NCBI GenBank assembly: GCA_964436305.1
Contig: CAYTCI010000010.1
Location: forward strand, 9,253 to 73,252
Reading direction: 5' to 3'
Length of the DNA stretch: 64,000 nt
Origin: JAKPUX01 sp964436305
Lineage (GTDB): Bacteria > Zhuqueibacterota > Zhuqueibacteria > Residuimicrobiales > Residuimicrobiaceae
Position 1 is the first letter of the stretch; each line of letters starts with the position of its first letter. This document shows positions 35,603-44,994 of this stretch, one piece after another. Below the pieces are notes generated by a model, which was not told where the DNA came from, ran no database searches, and saw only the letters and a list, made by a program, of their open reading frames with translations. Position numbers and translations under genes: made by a program.

Positions 35603-35950
35603 TGGCGCCAGGCCGGATTCGGGTCGGCGCGAGGGTTCTTTGGCGCCAGGCCGGACTCGGGTCGGCGCGAGGGTGTGGGTGGTTCCGGCCGTGGTCGGGT
35701 CGGCGCGAGAGTTTATGGGCTCGGGTCGGCGCGAGGGTTCTTTGGCGCCAGGCCGGACTCGGGTCGGCGCGAGGGNNNNNNNNNNNNNNNNNNNNNNNNN
35801 NNNNNNNNNNNNNNNNNNNNNNNNNNNNNNNNNNNNNNNNNNNNNNNNNNNNNNNNNNNNNNNNNNNNNNNNNNNTTTATGGGCTCGGGTCGGCGCGAGA
35901 GTTCTTTGGCACCAGGCCAGGCCCAGGTTGGCGCGAGAGTTTATGGACCC
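35603..35950. repeat. 38-base-period minisatellite interrupted by a sequence gap
   Basis: The core GGGTCGGCGCGAG starts at 35621, 35659, 35697, 35723, 35761 and 35887, with a degenerate copy near 35926. Spacings before the gap are 38, 38, 26 and 38 bases. Between cores lies GGCGCCAGGCCGGACTC in most copies. It shares its core with the arrays at 30854 and 31182. It fills the space between ccmB and ccmC. Confidence 0.85.
35776..35875. other. 100-N assembly gap inside the repeat array
   Basis: Exactly 100 Ns, the standard filler for a gap of unknown size, lying between copies of the same repeat. The true array length is not known. Confidence 0.95.
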
Positions 35951-35965
35951 GGGGCGAGCGTCTGG

Positions 35966-36643
35966 CTATTCTTCCACCACATACTCATAAAGCAGAAAAC
36001 AGACGAAGAAATAGAGCACATCAAAACCGATCAGCAGACGCAGCCAGGGCCAGATCTCGCTCATGCCGCGGCCGCCGAGCAGGGCGGCGGTGCTCCTGAT
36101 CGCCGCCAGGATCACCGGCACCGTCACCGGGAAGAGCATGATCGGCAGCATCACCTCGCGCGAGCGGGTGTTGGCCGAGATGGCGGAAAAGAGAGTGCCG
36201 ACCGTGGCAAAGCCCAGGGTGCCGAGCAACAGGATTGCGATCAGCAGCGGCCAGGCCGGGCCGGGCTGGAGATCGAAGAGCACGATCATCACCGGCAGGG
36301 TGACCAGCTCGACCACGGTAATAAAAATCACATTGCCGAGGACCTTGGCGGCAAAGAGGGTGCTGCGGTCGACCGGGCAGAGCAGCAGCCCCTGCATCAT
36401 GGCGTTCTCTTGCTCGCGGGCAAAGGCGCGGGCGAGGCCGAGGTTGCTGGCGAAGACAAAGGCGACCCAGAGAATGCCGGGAGCGGTGGTGCGCATCTCG
36501 GTCGAACCCGGCTCAAAGACAAAGTTAAAGATCACTACCACCGTCAGTGAAAAGACGAGCATGGCGGTGATGATCTCCTTGCCGCGCAGTTCCTGCAGCA
36601 GGTCCTTGCGGAGGATGGTGTAGAGTTGCGCCAGGGCTTGCAT
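35966..36643 (-). CDS. ccmB: Heme exporter ABC permease CcmB
   Basis: 225 residues with six membrane segments and the CcmB-type start (LYTILRKDLLQELRGKEII). LARAFAREQENAMMQGLLL and PVDRSTLFAAKVLGN are the conserved cytoplasmic loop of the family. With CcmA it forms the ABC part of the complex that releases heme-loaded CcmE. The gene begins three bases after the ccmA stop codon. Its end lies beside the repeat array. Confidence 0.93.
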   Translation of the reverse strand: MQALAQLYTILRKDLLQELRGKEIITAMLVFSLTVVVIFNFVFEPGSTEMRTTAPGILWVAFVFASNLGLARAFAREQENAMMQGLLLCPVDRSTLFAAKVLGNVIFITVVELVTLPVMIVLFDLQPGPAWPLLIAILLLGTLGFATVGTLFSAISANTRSREVMLPIMLFPVTVPVILAAIRSTAALLGGRGMSEIWPWLRLLIGFDVLYFFVCFLLYEYVVEE

Positions 36644-36646
36644 CCT

Positions 36647-37332
<686 letters not shown>

Positions 37333-37336
<4 letters not shown>

Positions 37337-38622
37337 CGGGCGCCCGGCTTGTTTCTGGCGTTATAGACCCGCGCCAGTCCGGTGCCCAGCACCAGCAAAG
37401 CGCCGGTGGCTGCCAGCGTCACCCAGGGCGGAAGGGCGACGGCGGCCGGGGTGCTGCGCACCACCTGCAGCTGCAGCCGGCTTCCCGGCATGGCATTCTC
37501 GACGCCGTAGCGCTGGTAGGTGGTGCCGCGGATGGTGAAGGGGCCGAGGTCCTTGACGCCGCTGCCCTCGAGCTGCAGACCGGTCTGCGCGACGAAGAGA
37601 TCGAGGGAGCGGGTGGGCTGATCGATCTGGATGGCCAGAGTGGCGCGCTCTTTCTGCCAGGGAAGATCGTAGGTGAACGAGATCTGGCGGTTGCCCGGCT
37701 CGAAAACGCCGGTGTCATACACCAGGTTGCCGTGCACATGCAGCTCGGTGCCGAACTGCCCGGCCATTGGCGTGATGTGCTGCGCCCAGGGCGGCAGGAT
37801 GATCTTGAGCAGCGCCTCGGTCTCGTGGCCGTCGGTGAGGGCGTTGAGGATGGTCTTGTCGCCCGGATTGCGCAGGACCCGGGTTTCGCGCAAGCCGAGG
37901 CTCTCGCCCTGATCCTGGAGGATGATATGGTGCATCAGCACCGTGATCCCGCGGCCGTCCCGGGTCGAGTCAAAACGGACGATGTCGCTGCGGGCTGCCT
38001 GGTTGTGGCTGAATGCGGCCTGGTCGCTGTAATAGCGCACCCCCTGGTGCTCGACCATCGCGATATAAGAGGTGCCCGAATCCGCTGCGGCAAAATGAAA
38101 GGAGAAGGCGCCGTCGCGGCCGGTGGTCTGGGTCATCAGGTCACGCGGGGGATGCTCGGCGGTGAAATATTGCAGGATGACCGGGGCGCCGGCGACGATG
38201 CTGCTGTCACGGCTGCCGTCGAGCAGGCGCCCGGAAAAGGTGACGGACTGGGCGCGGCTGCCGGCTGCCGGCAGGGTGGCGAGCGCCAGGAGAATCCAGG
38301 CCGTCAGCTTGCCCGGCGAGGGCCGGCCCTTGCTCTTGCCGGCCGGCGGGGCTGCCAGGCGCGCCTCGATCGCCTTGATCTGTTCTTCCTGCTCGCGGAC
38401 CAGCAGATCATGGTCTTCCTGGCTCAGCTTGCCGGTTTGCTGATCAAAATGGAGGTCCTGGATGATCTCGGCAGCGACCTTTTTACGGAAGAGGAGGTCC
38501 TGCGAGCCGGTTGCGGCTGATTCCAGGGAGTGTCCCGCTCGCGGCGAACCGCCGCGAAACAACGGCGCCACCACCCAGGCCACGGCGGCGATCATGATCA
38601 AAAAGCCGATCAGTGCATTCAT
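37333..38622 (-). CDS. CcmI-like N-terminus fused to an exported carboxypeptidase-regulatory-like domain
   Basis: 429 residues. Residues 1-22 are a membrane helix and the following ~60 residues match the CcmI/CycH coiled segment (FDQQTGKLSQEDHDLLVREQ). A second hydrophobic helix with a signal-like end (AWILLALATLPAAGSRAQS) follows at ~105. Then comes a carboxypeptidase-regulatory-like beta-sandwich (VTFSGRLLDGS, GRDGAFSFHFAAADSGT), another beta-rich part and a C-terminal membrane helix (WVTLAATGALLVLGTGLARV). In place of the TPR part that presents apocytochrome in CcmI, this protein has beta domains. The start at 38622 uses AAGGAGG overlapping the end of ccmF; it overlaps ccmA by four bases. 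Confidence 0.7.
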
Positions 38623-38627
38623 GCGTT

Positions 38628-40580
38628 TCACCCCTCCTTGGGTTGATTGGTGCGCTGCGGCGAAACCGCCAACAGGGTGCCCAGGACCATCACGATGCCG
38701 CCGATCCACATCCAGATCATCAGGGGATTGATCATGACACTGACCGTTGCGCTCTGGCTGCGCAGGTCATAGCTGGCGAGGATGACGTAAAGGTCCTCGC
38801 GAAGATTGGAGCGGATGGCAACCTCGGTGGCTGGCTGATAATTGGGGTGAAGGTGCTTCTCGGCTTCCAGCGGCCCGGCGGCGCGGCCGTTGACGAAGAG
38901 ATCGAACATCGCCGCGTCCACCCGGCGGTCGGAGCGTTCCTCGCTGCGCAGCCCCTGAAAAACGAGACGGTAGCGTCCGAGCTCGAGGCTTTGCCCCTTG
39001 CGCAGGGTGGCCTCCTTGTCGACGCTGAAGGCCGAGGAGCCGATGATGCCGAGGAAGAGGAGGAGCACGCCGAGGTGGACAATATAGCCGCCATACCGGC
39101 GTTTGTTCTTTTGCGCCAGGCTGATCAGGGCGCGACCGATGCCGAGCTGGTCGGTCCGGCCGCGCACCCGGGCGCCGCGTACGAACTCGATGAGGGTGGC
39201 GCTGAGCGAAAAGAAGGCGATGGCCAGGGCCAGCAGCGGCAGCACCCCGCGCAGGCCGAGGATCACCAGCACCAGCAGCAGTCCCAGGCTGATCGCCGCC
39301 GGCCAGAGGAGATTGCGGTGCAGGTTGCGACGGCTGGTTTTGTTCCAGGCGAAAAGGGCACAGAGGCCGGTCAGGGCAAAAATGGCCAGGCCGATTGGGG
39401 TCACCATGCGGTTGAACCACTCGGCTCCCACGGTGATCTTTTGGTGACGGATGGCCTCGGTCAGGGTTGGCCAGAGGGTGCCGGTGAGCACCGCGACGGT
39501 CAGGGCGATGAAGAGGATGTTGTTGAGCAGGAAACTCGATTCCTTGGAGGTCCAGCTGCCCATCTGGCCGCGGCCCTGCAAGAGCGCCCGGCGGCTGAAG
39601 ATGAGGCCGAATGAACCGGCCAGGATCAACCCCAGAAAAGCGAGAAAAGAGGGGCCGAGATTGGAAACCCCGAAGGCGTGCACCGAAGAGATGACCCCGC
39701 TGCGGGTGACGAAGGTGCCGAAGATGGTCAGGGCGAAGGTGAGCGTCACCAGGACCAGATTCCAGATCTTGAGCATCCCCTTGCGCTCCTGGACGATCAC
39801 CGAATGGAGAAAAGCGGTGCCGGTCAGCCAGGGGAGGAGCGAGGCGTTTTCGACCGGATCCCAGGCCCAATAGCCGCCCCAGCCGAGTTCGACATAGGCC
39901 CACTGCATGCCAAGGATGTTGCCGATGGTCAGGAAAAGCCAGGCGAAGAGGGTCCAGCGGCGGATGCTCTTGAGCCAGCGCTCGTCCAGGCTGCGGTTGA
40001 TCAGGGCGGCGATGGCGAAGGCGAAGGGGACAGTGAAGGCGACGAAGCCGATATAGAGGCTGGGGGGATGGAAGACCATGCCGGGATTTTGCAGCAGCGG
40101 ATTGAGGCCGTTGCCATCCTCGGGCACGAAGGGGGTTCGGGCAAAGGGATTGGTCTTGAAGGTCGCCAGATAGAGAAAAAAGAGCGTCGTCACCTGGATC
40201 ACCGCCATAGTCGCCGGCAGCAGCTCCGGATTGCGCTTTTTATTGCTCACCAGGACGATGACGGCGAAAATGGCCAGCAGCCAGGTCCAGAAGAGGAGCG
40301 AGCCGTCCTGGCCGGCCCAAAAAGCCGCGAGGGTATAGAACCAGGAGAGCGAACGGTTCGAGTAATGGGCGACGTATTCGATCTGGAAATTGCGGGTGAG
40401 AAAGGCGTGGATCAGTGCGAACGAAGCCAGGGTTACGAGCGCCAGGGAGGCATAGACCGCGCGGTGCGCACTCGCAAAATAGAGGGAGGTGCGCCGGCGG
40501 GCCGCGCCGGCATAGATCACCGCGGCGTAGGCGGTGAGTGCCATGGCGATGAGCAGGGCCTGATATCCGATATCTGCCAA
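38628..40580 (-). CDS. ccmF: Cytochrome c-type biogenesis protein CcmF
   Basis: 650 residues, about 14 membrane segments. The tryptophan-rich heme motif reads GWGGYWAWDPVENASLLPW, and nearby His residues (NPGMVFHPPSLYIG, GTAFLHSVIVQE) match the conserved ligands. CcmF ligates heme to CXXCH motifs of apocytochromes with CcmH. The C-terminal periplasmic domain (LRSEERSDRRVD to YDLRSQSATVSV) is present. It is the first gene of the ccm operon, with a promoter candidate 50-75 bases upstream. Confidence 0.95.
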   Translation of the reverse strand: MADIGYQALLIAMALTAYAAVIYAGAARRRTSLYFASAHRAVYASLALVTLASFALIHAFLTRNFQIEYVAHYSNRSLSWFYTLAAFWAGQDGSLLFWTWLLAIFAVIVLVSNKKRNPELLPATMAVIQVTTLFFLYLATFKTNPFARTPFVPEDGNGLNPLLQNPGMVFHPPSLYIGFVAFTVPFAFAIAALINRSLDERWLKSIRRWTLFAWLFLTIGNILGMQWAYVELGWGGYWAWDPVENASLLPWLTGTAFLHSVIVQERKGMLKIWNLVLVTLTFALTIFGTFVTRSGVISSVHAFGVSNLGPSFLAFLGLILAGSFGLIFSRRALLQGRGQMGSWTSKESSFLLNNILFIALTVAVLTGTLWPTLTEAIRHQKITVGAEWFNRMVTPIGLAIFALTGLCALFAWNKTSRRNLHRNLLWPAAISLGLLLVLVILGLRGVLPLLALAIAFFSLSATLIEFVRGARVRGRTDQLGIGRALISLAQKNKRRYGGYIVHLGVLLLFLGIIGSSAFSVDKEATLRKGQSLELGRYRLVFQGLRSEERSDRRVDAAMFDLFVNGRAAGPLEAEKHLHPNYQPATEVAIRSNLREDLYVILASYDLRSQSATVSVMINPLMIWMWIGGIVMVLGTLLAVSPQRTNQPKEG

Positions 40581-40628
40581 GCGGTTTCCTGTCGGTCAAG
40601 GGTGAGGTCGGGGATGATTTAAGACAAA

Positions 40629-40657
40629 AATATATTAAATAAAGCCTTTAACCGCAA
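40629..40657 (-). promoter_or_regulatory. Promoter candidate for the ccm operon
   Basis: On the minus strand: TTGCGG (40657-40652), 17 bases, TATATT (40634-40629) followed by TTTG. The -35 part touches the U-tract of the upstream terminator. Confidence 0.5.
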
Positions 40658-40683
40658 TAAAAAAAGCCGGCTTGAGCCGGCTT
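40658..40683 (-). terminator. Rho-independent terminator after the nine-gene operon
   Basis: On the minus strand: AAGCCGGC, loop TCAA, GCCGGCTT, then a T-run. It lies 69 bases after the stop of the amidohydrolase gene. Confidence 0.9.
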
Positions 40684-40751
40684 GAACGCACCTTGTGGCC
40701 GAATCCAGGCCGGCGCACCGCAGAAAAGGGCGTGCCGGCCTTCCGCTTCGG

Positions 40752-41834
40752 CTATTTTTTACCTGGATAGAGGGCCTTGAGGGCGTTGGTGCGATAGACG
40801 CGCTTGAGCACCTTGTCGCTCAGGCCGAATCCATAGAGCGGCCAGTGGTAATTAAAGAGATCAACCTCATAAAAATGCTCATCCGTCGATTCGAGGATGC
40901 GGAAGGTGATGGCATACATCCCGGGATCCATCCCCATGTCGGTGCCATAGAGGAGGCGGCTGGCATATTTTTCATAAAAGGCGCGGGTGGCGCGCGGAAC
41001 CGGCGCCGTTTCCGCAAAGCGGGCGGCAATGTCGGCGTAGAGATTGGGGTAGCGGTCCAGCAGCTTGCCGAGCGCCGGCAGGTTGTAATCGCAGTTGGCG
41101 AAGTGGCAGGCGATGAAAGTGGTGCGGGGATGGCGTTGCACCGCACGCTCGAGGCTCTGCACCATGCCGGCGAGGTCGAGGATGCCTTTTTTGTTGTCGA
41201 GGCGCCAGCTGAAGGCATTCATCAGGCCGTCGTTGGTCGAGTCCATCGGCTGGTACATCCAGATCGGATCACCGACATGGATATTGATCGGCATGCCGAG
41301 GTCGGCGCATTTCTCCAGCAGTGGATCCATGCGCGGATCCTCGAGATGCATTCCCGGCGCCGGCACCTTGCCATAGACCAGCCCCTCCCCCTTGTCACCG
41401 AGCTCACCGACCCCGCGGGCGCCCACCTTGTAACAGCGCTCGAGTTCGGCGACTGCGGCCGGGCCGTATCCCGGCTGGTTGTAGCCCGTGAAATCCATAC
41501 CGCACCATACCTCGAAGCGGCCGGGATAGGCCGAGTAAGCCGCGTAGATCGAATCGAATTCGGCACCGACGGCATAGGAGAGAATGATGGTCTTTTCGAT
41601 GCCGGCGCGGTCCATCGTTTTCACCCATTCACCGATCTGCGCGGCCGTCTGGGCGTAGGCATGGGAATGGACATCGATGACCGGAAATTTGGCGCGCTCG
41701 ATCTGGTGGACCGGCACGTTGTAGATCGACCGGGGCCGGAAATTGTTCAGAAGCAGCTGATCCGGCGCCGTTTGCGCCAGTGCCGTGCCGCCCCAGAGGG
41801 TCAAAAAGAGGAGGATCAAGGTATTCCGTTTCAC
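40752..41834 (-). CDS. Exported amidohydrolase-2 family metal-dependent hydrolase
   Basis: 360 residues with a signal peptide (MKRNTLILLFLTLWGGTALAQ). The TIM-barrel metal site of the amidohydrolase 2 (decarboxylase/lactonase-like) group is visible: DVHSH at strand 1, NIHVGDP near strand 5, CHFANCDY at strand 6 and YGTDMGMDPG at strand 8. Members cleave or decarboxylate ring-type acids and lactones; here a periplasmic lactonase or sugar-acid hydrolase is plausible but unproven. The start codon is GTG and overlaps the permease gene by four bases (GTGA). It is the last gene before a strong terminator. Confidence 0.82.
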   Translation of the reverse strand: MKRNTLILLFLTLWGGTALAQTAPDQLLLNNFRPRSIYNVPVHQIERAKFPVIDVHSHAYAQTAAQIGEWVKTMDRAGIEKTIILSYAVGAEFDSIYAAYSAYPGRFEVWCGMDFTGYNQPGYGPAAVAELERCYKVGARGVGELGDKGEGLVYGKVPAPGMHLEDPRMDPLLEKCADLGMPINIHVGDPIWMYQPMDSTNDGLMNAFSWRLDNKKGILDLAGMVQSLERAVQRHPRTTFIACHFANCDYNLPALGKLLDRYPNLYADIAARFAETAPVPRATRAFYEKYASRLLYGTDMGMDPGMYAITFRILESTDEHFYEVDLFNYHWPLYGFGLSDKVLKRVYRTNALKALYPGKK

Positions 41835-42733
41835 TGCTGTACTCCTTTGGTTTCTGCTTCTTCGCCGCTATCCTCGATGGCCATCAGAAAGACCGAGGCG
41901 ATGGCCAACACCATGCCGGTGACGATCAGGGGATGGGGAATGACGCGATAGAGGGTCAGGGAGAGGATGATGGTGATCACCGGGGCCACCGCGTTGGTCA
42001 GGGGACTGACGATGAGCGCCTTGCCGTGGCGGAAGGCATAGACCAGGGTGAGAGCGCCGATGGCATTGAGGATCTGGATGATCGCCGCAAGCCACGGGCC
42101 CTTGAATCCCCAATTGATCGGCTGACTGAAATCGGTCATCCACAGGGCGAAGGGGATCAACAAAAGACCGGTAACCGTCATGTAGAAAAAGATGCTCTCC
42201 GCCTTCATGGTTTCGTTGGCGAATTTGATAACATAGGCCTGAATGCCCCAGGCGAGGAAGACCAGCAGGGCCAGGAGGATCCAGAGGCCGCCCTGGACCG
42301 GGCTGTTAGCGGGCTGATAGGAGAGCAGCGGCATGGCGATCATGGCCAGGAGGATGCCGGACCACGCTCTCTTGCTGGCCCGCTCCCGCAGCAGCAGGTA
42401 GGACATCAGGATGGTGATGACCGGCGAGAGCGAGATGAAGGGGAAGACCAGATAGGCCGGGCCGCTGCGCAGGGCCTCAAAGAGGATCAGCTGGCCGCCG
42501 GCGCCGAGAAAGCCCGCGGCACAGCCGAGTCCAATGGCGCGGGGATTCATCTCCACCTTCCAGTGGATGTTGTTAAGAGCGACCAGCACCGGCACGAGCA
42601 TGGTCAGGGCCCAGACCACATAGCCGAGGGTGGCCGGGAAGCCTGCTTTTTCCGGCAGTTCGATGAGCGCACCCCACACGCCCCAGAAGAGGGTGGTGAC
42701 CAGGGCGTAGACTAACCATAATCTTTTGTTCAC
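41831..42733 (-). CDS. EamA/DMT-superfamily permease
   Basis: 300 residues with ten predicted membrane helices in two EamA halves. The N-terminal block TLFWGVWGALIELPEKAG and the second-half ILNAIGALTLVYAFRHGKA are typical of sugar-type drug/metabolite transporters. The start is GTG at 42733, seven bases after AAGGAG; a start further upstream would run into the GatZ-like gene. Lying between the GatZ-like protein and the hydrolase, it probably imports the sugar or sugar acid used by this operon. Direction and substrate are inference. Confidence 0.82.
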   Translation of the reverse strand: MNKRLWLVYALVTTLFWGVWGALIELPEKAGFPATLGYVVWALTMLVPVLVALNNIHWKVEMNPRAIGLGCAAGFLGAGGQLILFEALRSGPAYLVFPFISLSPVITILMSYLLLRERASKRAWSGILLAMIAMPLLSYQPANSPVQGGLWILLALLVFLAWGIQAYVIKFANETMKAESIFFYMTVTGLLLIPFALWMTDFSQPINWGFKGPWLAAIIQILNAIGALTLVYAFRHGKALIVSPLTNAVAPVITIILSLTLYRVIPHPLIVTGMVLAIASVFLMAIEDSGEEAETKGVQQ

Positions 42734-42749
42734 TGCGATTCTCCTTGTG

Positions 42750-44054
42750 TTAGGCTGAGGTTGGTGTAAAACCGGTTGCTTGAGCATAGAGGCCGAGCAC
42801 GCCGGCGATCCGGTCCCGGACCAATGCGGCCGGGTCGTTGGCGAGGCGTCCCTCGCGGATCGCCCGGTACTGGCCGGGGAGGTACTGGCTGATGAGGGTC
42901 AACGGCAGGGGATGGTGCTGCAGATTGGCCTGCAGCTGTCCCACTGCGGCGCTGATGGCCGGATCGGGCCAATAGTAGCGGATACGATCGCTGTAGCTGT
43001 AATGGCGGGCGAAGCGGATCTCCGCCTCGTCGCCGTGGTAATGTTTTTTCCAGAAGCGGGGGTCACGCTCCATCGCCGCATCGATGGTTTCAATCAGGTG
43101 CGACGGGGTCACACCGGCGCGGCCGCCGAGCCAGATGGTTTCCATCTCCGCCAAAGCGAAGAGGGCTTCGCGCAGGGCGTAGGTGAGCCAGGGTCCGACC
43201 TTGAGCAAGGCAAAATGATCCTCGACCAGCTGGCGCAGGGCGGTGCCGCTCTGGTAGTCGGTCGAATGGGCCTCGTAGATCAGTCCGGGCACCCCGGTGA
43301 TGTACCGGCTGAGGGCGCTGGCCAGTTCGCGGTCGTACGCCACCACGCTGTCGTGGCCGAACTCGACGCCGGGCTGCACCACGATCGCGATGACCCGCTC
43401 CCAGGCGGCCTCGAGGCCATGCCGGCGGAAGGCCTGCCGGGTCAGCTCGATGCACGCTTCGACCGCGGCGACGGATGTCGGTTCCAGGTGTTCGAGCGCA
43501 TGCTGGGCGCCGCCCGGAATGGGCACGTCGGAGCCGATGACGTAGAGCGGTGCCTGCGGGCGGCCCTGGGCGGCGCGTTCTGCGGCCGCACAGAGCCGGG
43601 CGGTACGCTCGGCGATGACCTCCGGCGGCAGAGCGGGTGCAGGATCGTCGCCGCAGGCCATGGTGGTATCGAGATGAAGCTTGAGGTAGCCGGCGTGGAC
43701 GTAGGCGGTCACCTGGTCCTCCGCCTTGGCCAGAGCCGGCTCTGCCGGCTCCTGCTGCCAGACATTGGGACCGAGATGATCGCCGCCAAGCAGAAGCCGT
43801 TCACGGGGGAAGTGCATGGCTGCCGCGGTCGCATGTACCAGGGCGACAAAACGGTCAGGGGTCATGCCCGTATAGCCGCCGAACTGGTCGACCTGATTGG
43901 AGGTCGATTCGATCAGCAACGGCGAGCCGTCCGCCAGCGCCTGTTGCATAGCCGCCTCGAGCACGCGGGGGTGGCCCGAACAGACCGAGTAGAGCCCGAG
44001 GCCGGCGCCCTGGCGGTTGCGCGCCAGCAGATCACGCAGGAGTTCAGCGGCCAT
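42750..44054 (-). CDS. GatZ/KbaZ-like tagatose-1,6-bisphosphate aldolase-associated protein
   Basis: 434 residues, the length of the GatZ/KbaZ family (PF08013). Family blocks: GLYSVCSGHPRVLEAA at the start, LLIESTSNQVDQFGGYTGMTP, LLLGGDHLGPNVWQ and YEAHSTDYQ. In enteric bacteria GatZ/KbaZ supports the class II aldolase GatY/KbaY that splits tagatose 1,6-bisphosphate; some relatives are thought to act alone on other ketose phosphates. No GatY is present here. It overlaps the PfkB kinase gene by 11 bases, so the two are translated together. Confidence 0.88.
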   Translation of the reverse strand: MAAELLRDLLARNRQGAGLGLYSVCSGHPRVLEAAMQQALADGSPLLIESTSNQVDQFGGYTGMTPDRFVALVHATAAAMHFPRERLLLGGDHLGPNVWQQEPAEPALAKAEDQVTAYVHAGYLKLHLDTTMACGDDPAPALPPEVIAERTARLCAAAERAAQGRPQAPLYVIGSDVPIPGGAQHALEHLEPTSVAAVEACIELTRQAFRRHGLEAAWERVIAIVVQPGVEFGHDSVVAYDRELASALSRYITGVPGLIYEAHSTDYQSGTALRQLVEDHFALLKVGPWLTYALREALFALAEMETIWLGGRAGVTPSHLIETIDAAMERDPRFWKKHYHGDEAEIRFARHYSYSDRIRYYWPDPAISAAVGQLQANLQHHPLPLTLISQYLPGQYRAIREGRLANDPAALVRDRIAGVLGLYAQATGFTPTSA

Positions 44055-44991
44055 CCATGATCCGCCTGAGCCGCGGCCAGACGGTCGCCTGCTCCTTGAA
44101 GGCGTCGGTGCCGCCCATTTCGGTCACTGCCAGGGCGCCGCAGGCGTTGCCATACTGCATGCATTCGACCGGATTCTTGCCCATCAGCCAGGCATGGAGA
44201 AATCCGGCATTGAAGCTGTCGCCGGCGCCGGTGGTCTCGACCGCCTCGACCCGGTAGGACGGCGCGTTCCAGCACTCCTCGCCGGCGCAGACAGTGGCAC
44301 CGTCCGACCCGCGCTTGACGACCAGGATCTTGACCAGCTTGCGCAGTTTGGCGATCGCCTCCTCGACGCTCGCCGCGCGTGCGATCCGCATCGCCTCGTC
44401 CTCATTCGGGAAAAAGAGGTCGGTTTCCGGCAAGGTCTGCAGCAGATCCTCGCCCCATTGCTCGTCGGGATCCCAGTTGGTATCCAGCGAGGTGGTCATC
44501 CCCCGCTTGCGGGCCTGGGCGAAGATTTTGGCCGCATCCGGGCGGATCCCGGTCTGAAGAAAGAAGCAGCCGATATGAAGATGGCGGGCCTCGGTGAGAT
44601 AATCCCAGTCGAGATCGGCCATGGTCAGATCGCGCATCGCCCCCATATAGGTGAGCAAGGCCTTGTAGGGCGGATTGGCGAGGACGATGGTGGCGCCGGT
44701 CTTGAGATTGCTCTGCATCTGAATGCCGCGGGTATCGACTCCGCCGGCGGTCAGCTGCTCGACCATGTAGCGGCCGAAAGCATCCATGCCCGCCTTGCCC
44801 GCGAAGCCGACACGGGTGCCGAGGGCGGCGAGGTTGTGGGCGGTGATGGCCGAGGAACTGCCCATGGTGAAGCGCATATCACCGGCCAGCTTTTCCTTCT
44901 CATTTTCGGGCATGGCGATATCGCGCAGAACGAGATCGATATTGAGCTCGCCGATGACCGCGACGTCGAGATTTTTCTTTTTCACAGTCAC
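44044..44991 (-). CDS. PfkB-family sugar kinase
   Basis: 315 residues. PfkB signatures: the N-terminal GGn-like region here reads FTMGSSSAITAHNLAALG, and signature 2 is ETTGAGDSFNAGFLHA with catalytic base Asp258. It phosphorylates a sugar or sugar phosphate with ATP. With a SIS isomerase upstream and a GatZ-like protein downstream, a tagatose-6-phosphate or similar ketose-phosphate kinase fits; ribokinase-like or KDG kinase activity cannot be excluded. Three bases separate it from the isomerase gene. Confidence 0.88.
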   Translation of the reverse strand: MTVKKKNLDVAVIGELNIDLVLRDIAMPENEKEKLAGDMRFTMGSSSAITAHNLAALGTRVGFAGKAGMDAFGRYMVEQLTAGGVDTRGIQMQSNLKTGATIVLANPPYKALLTYMGAMRDLTMADLDWDYLTEARHLHIGCFFLQTGIRPDAAKIFAQARKRGMTTSLDTNWDPDEQWGEDLLQTLPETDLFFPNEDEAMRIARAASVEEAIAKLRKLVKILVVKRGSDGATVCAGEECWNAPSYRVEAVETTGAGDSFNAGFLHAWLMGKNPVECMQYGNACGALAVTEMGGTDAFKEQATVWPRLRRIMDGR

Positions 44992-44994
44992 TCC

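Noticed and set aside
35571..35990. Frames running through the Ns between ccmC and ccmB
   Set aside because: They rest on repeats and unknown bases.
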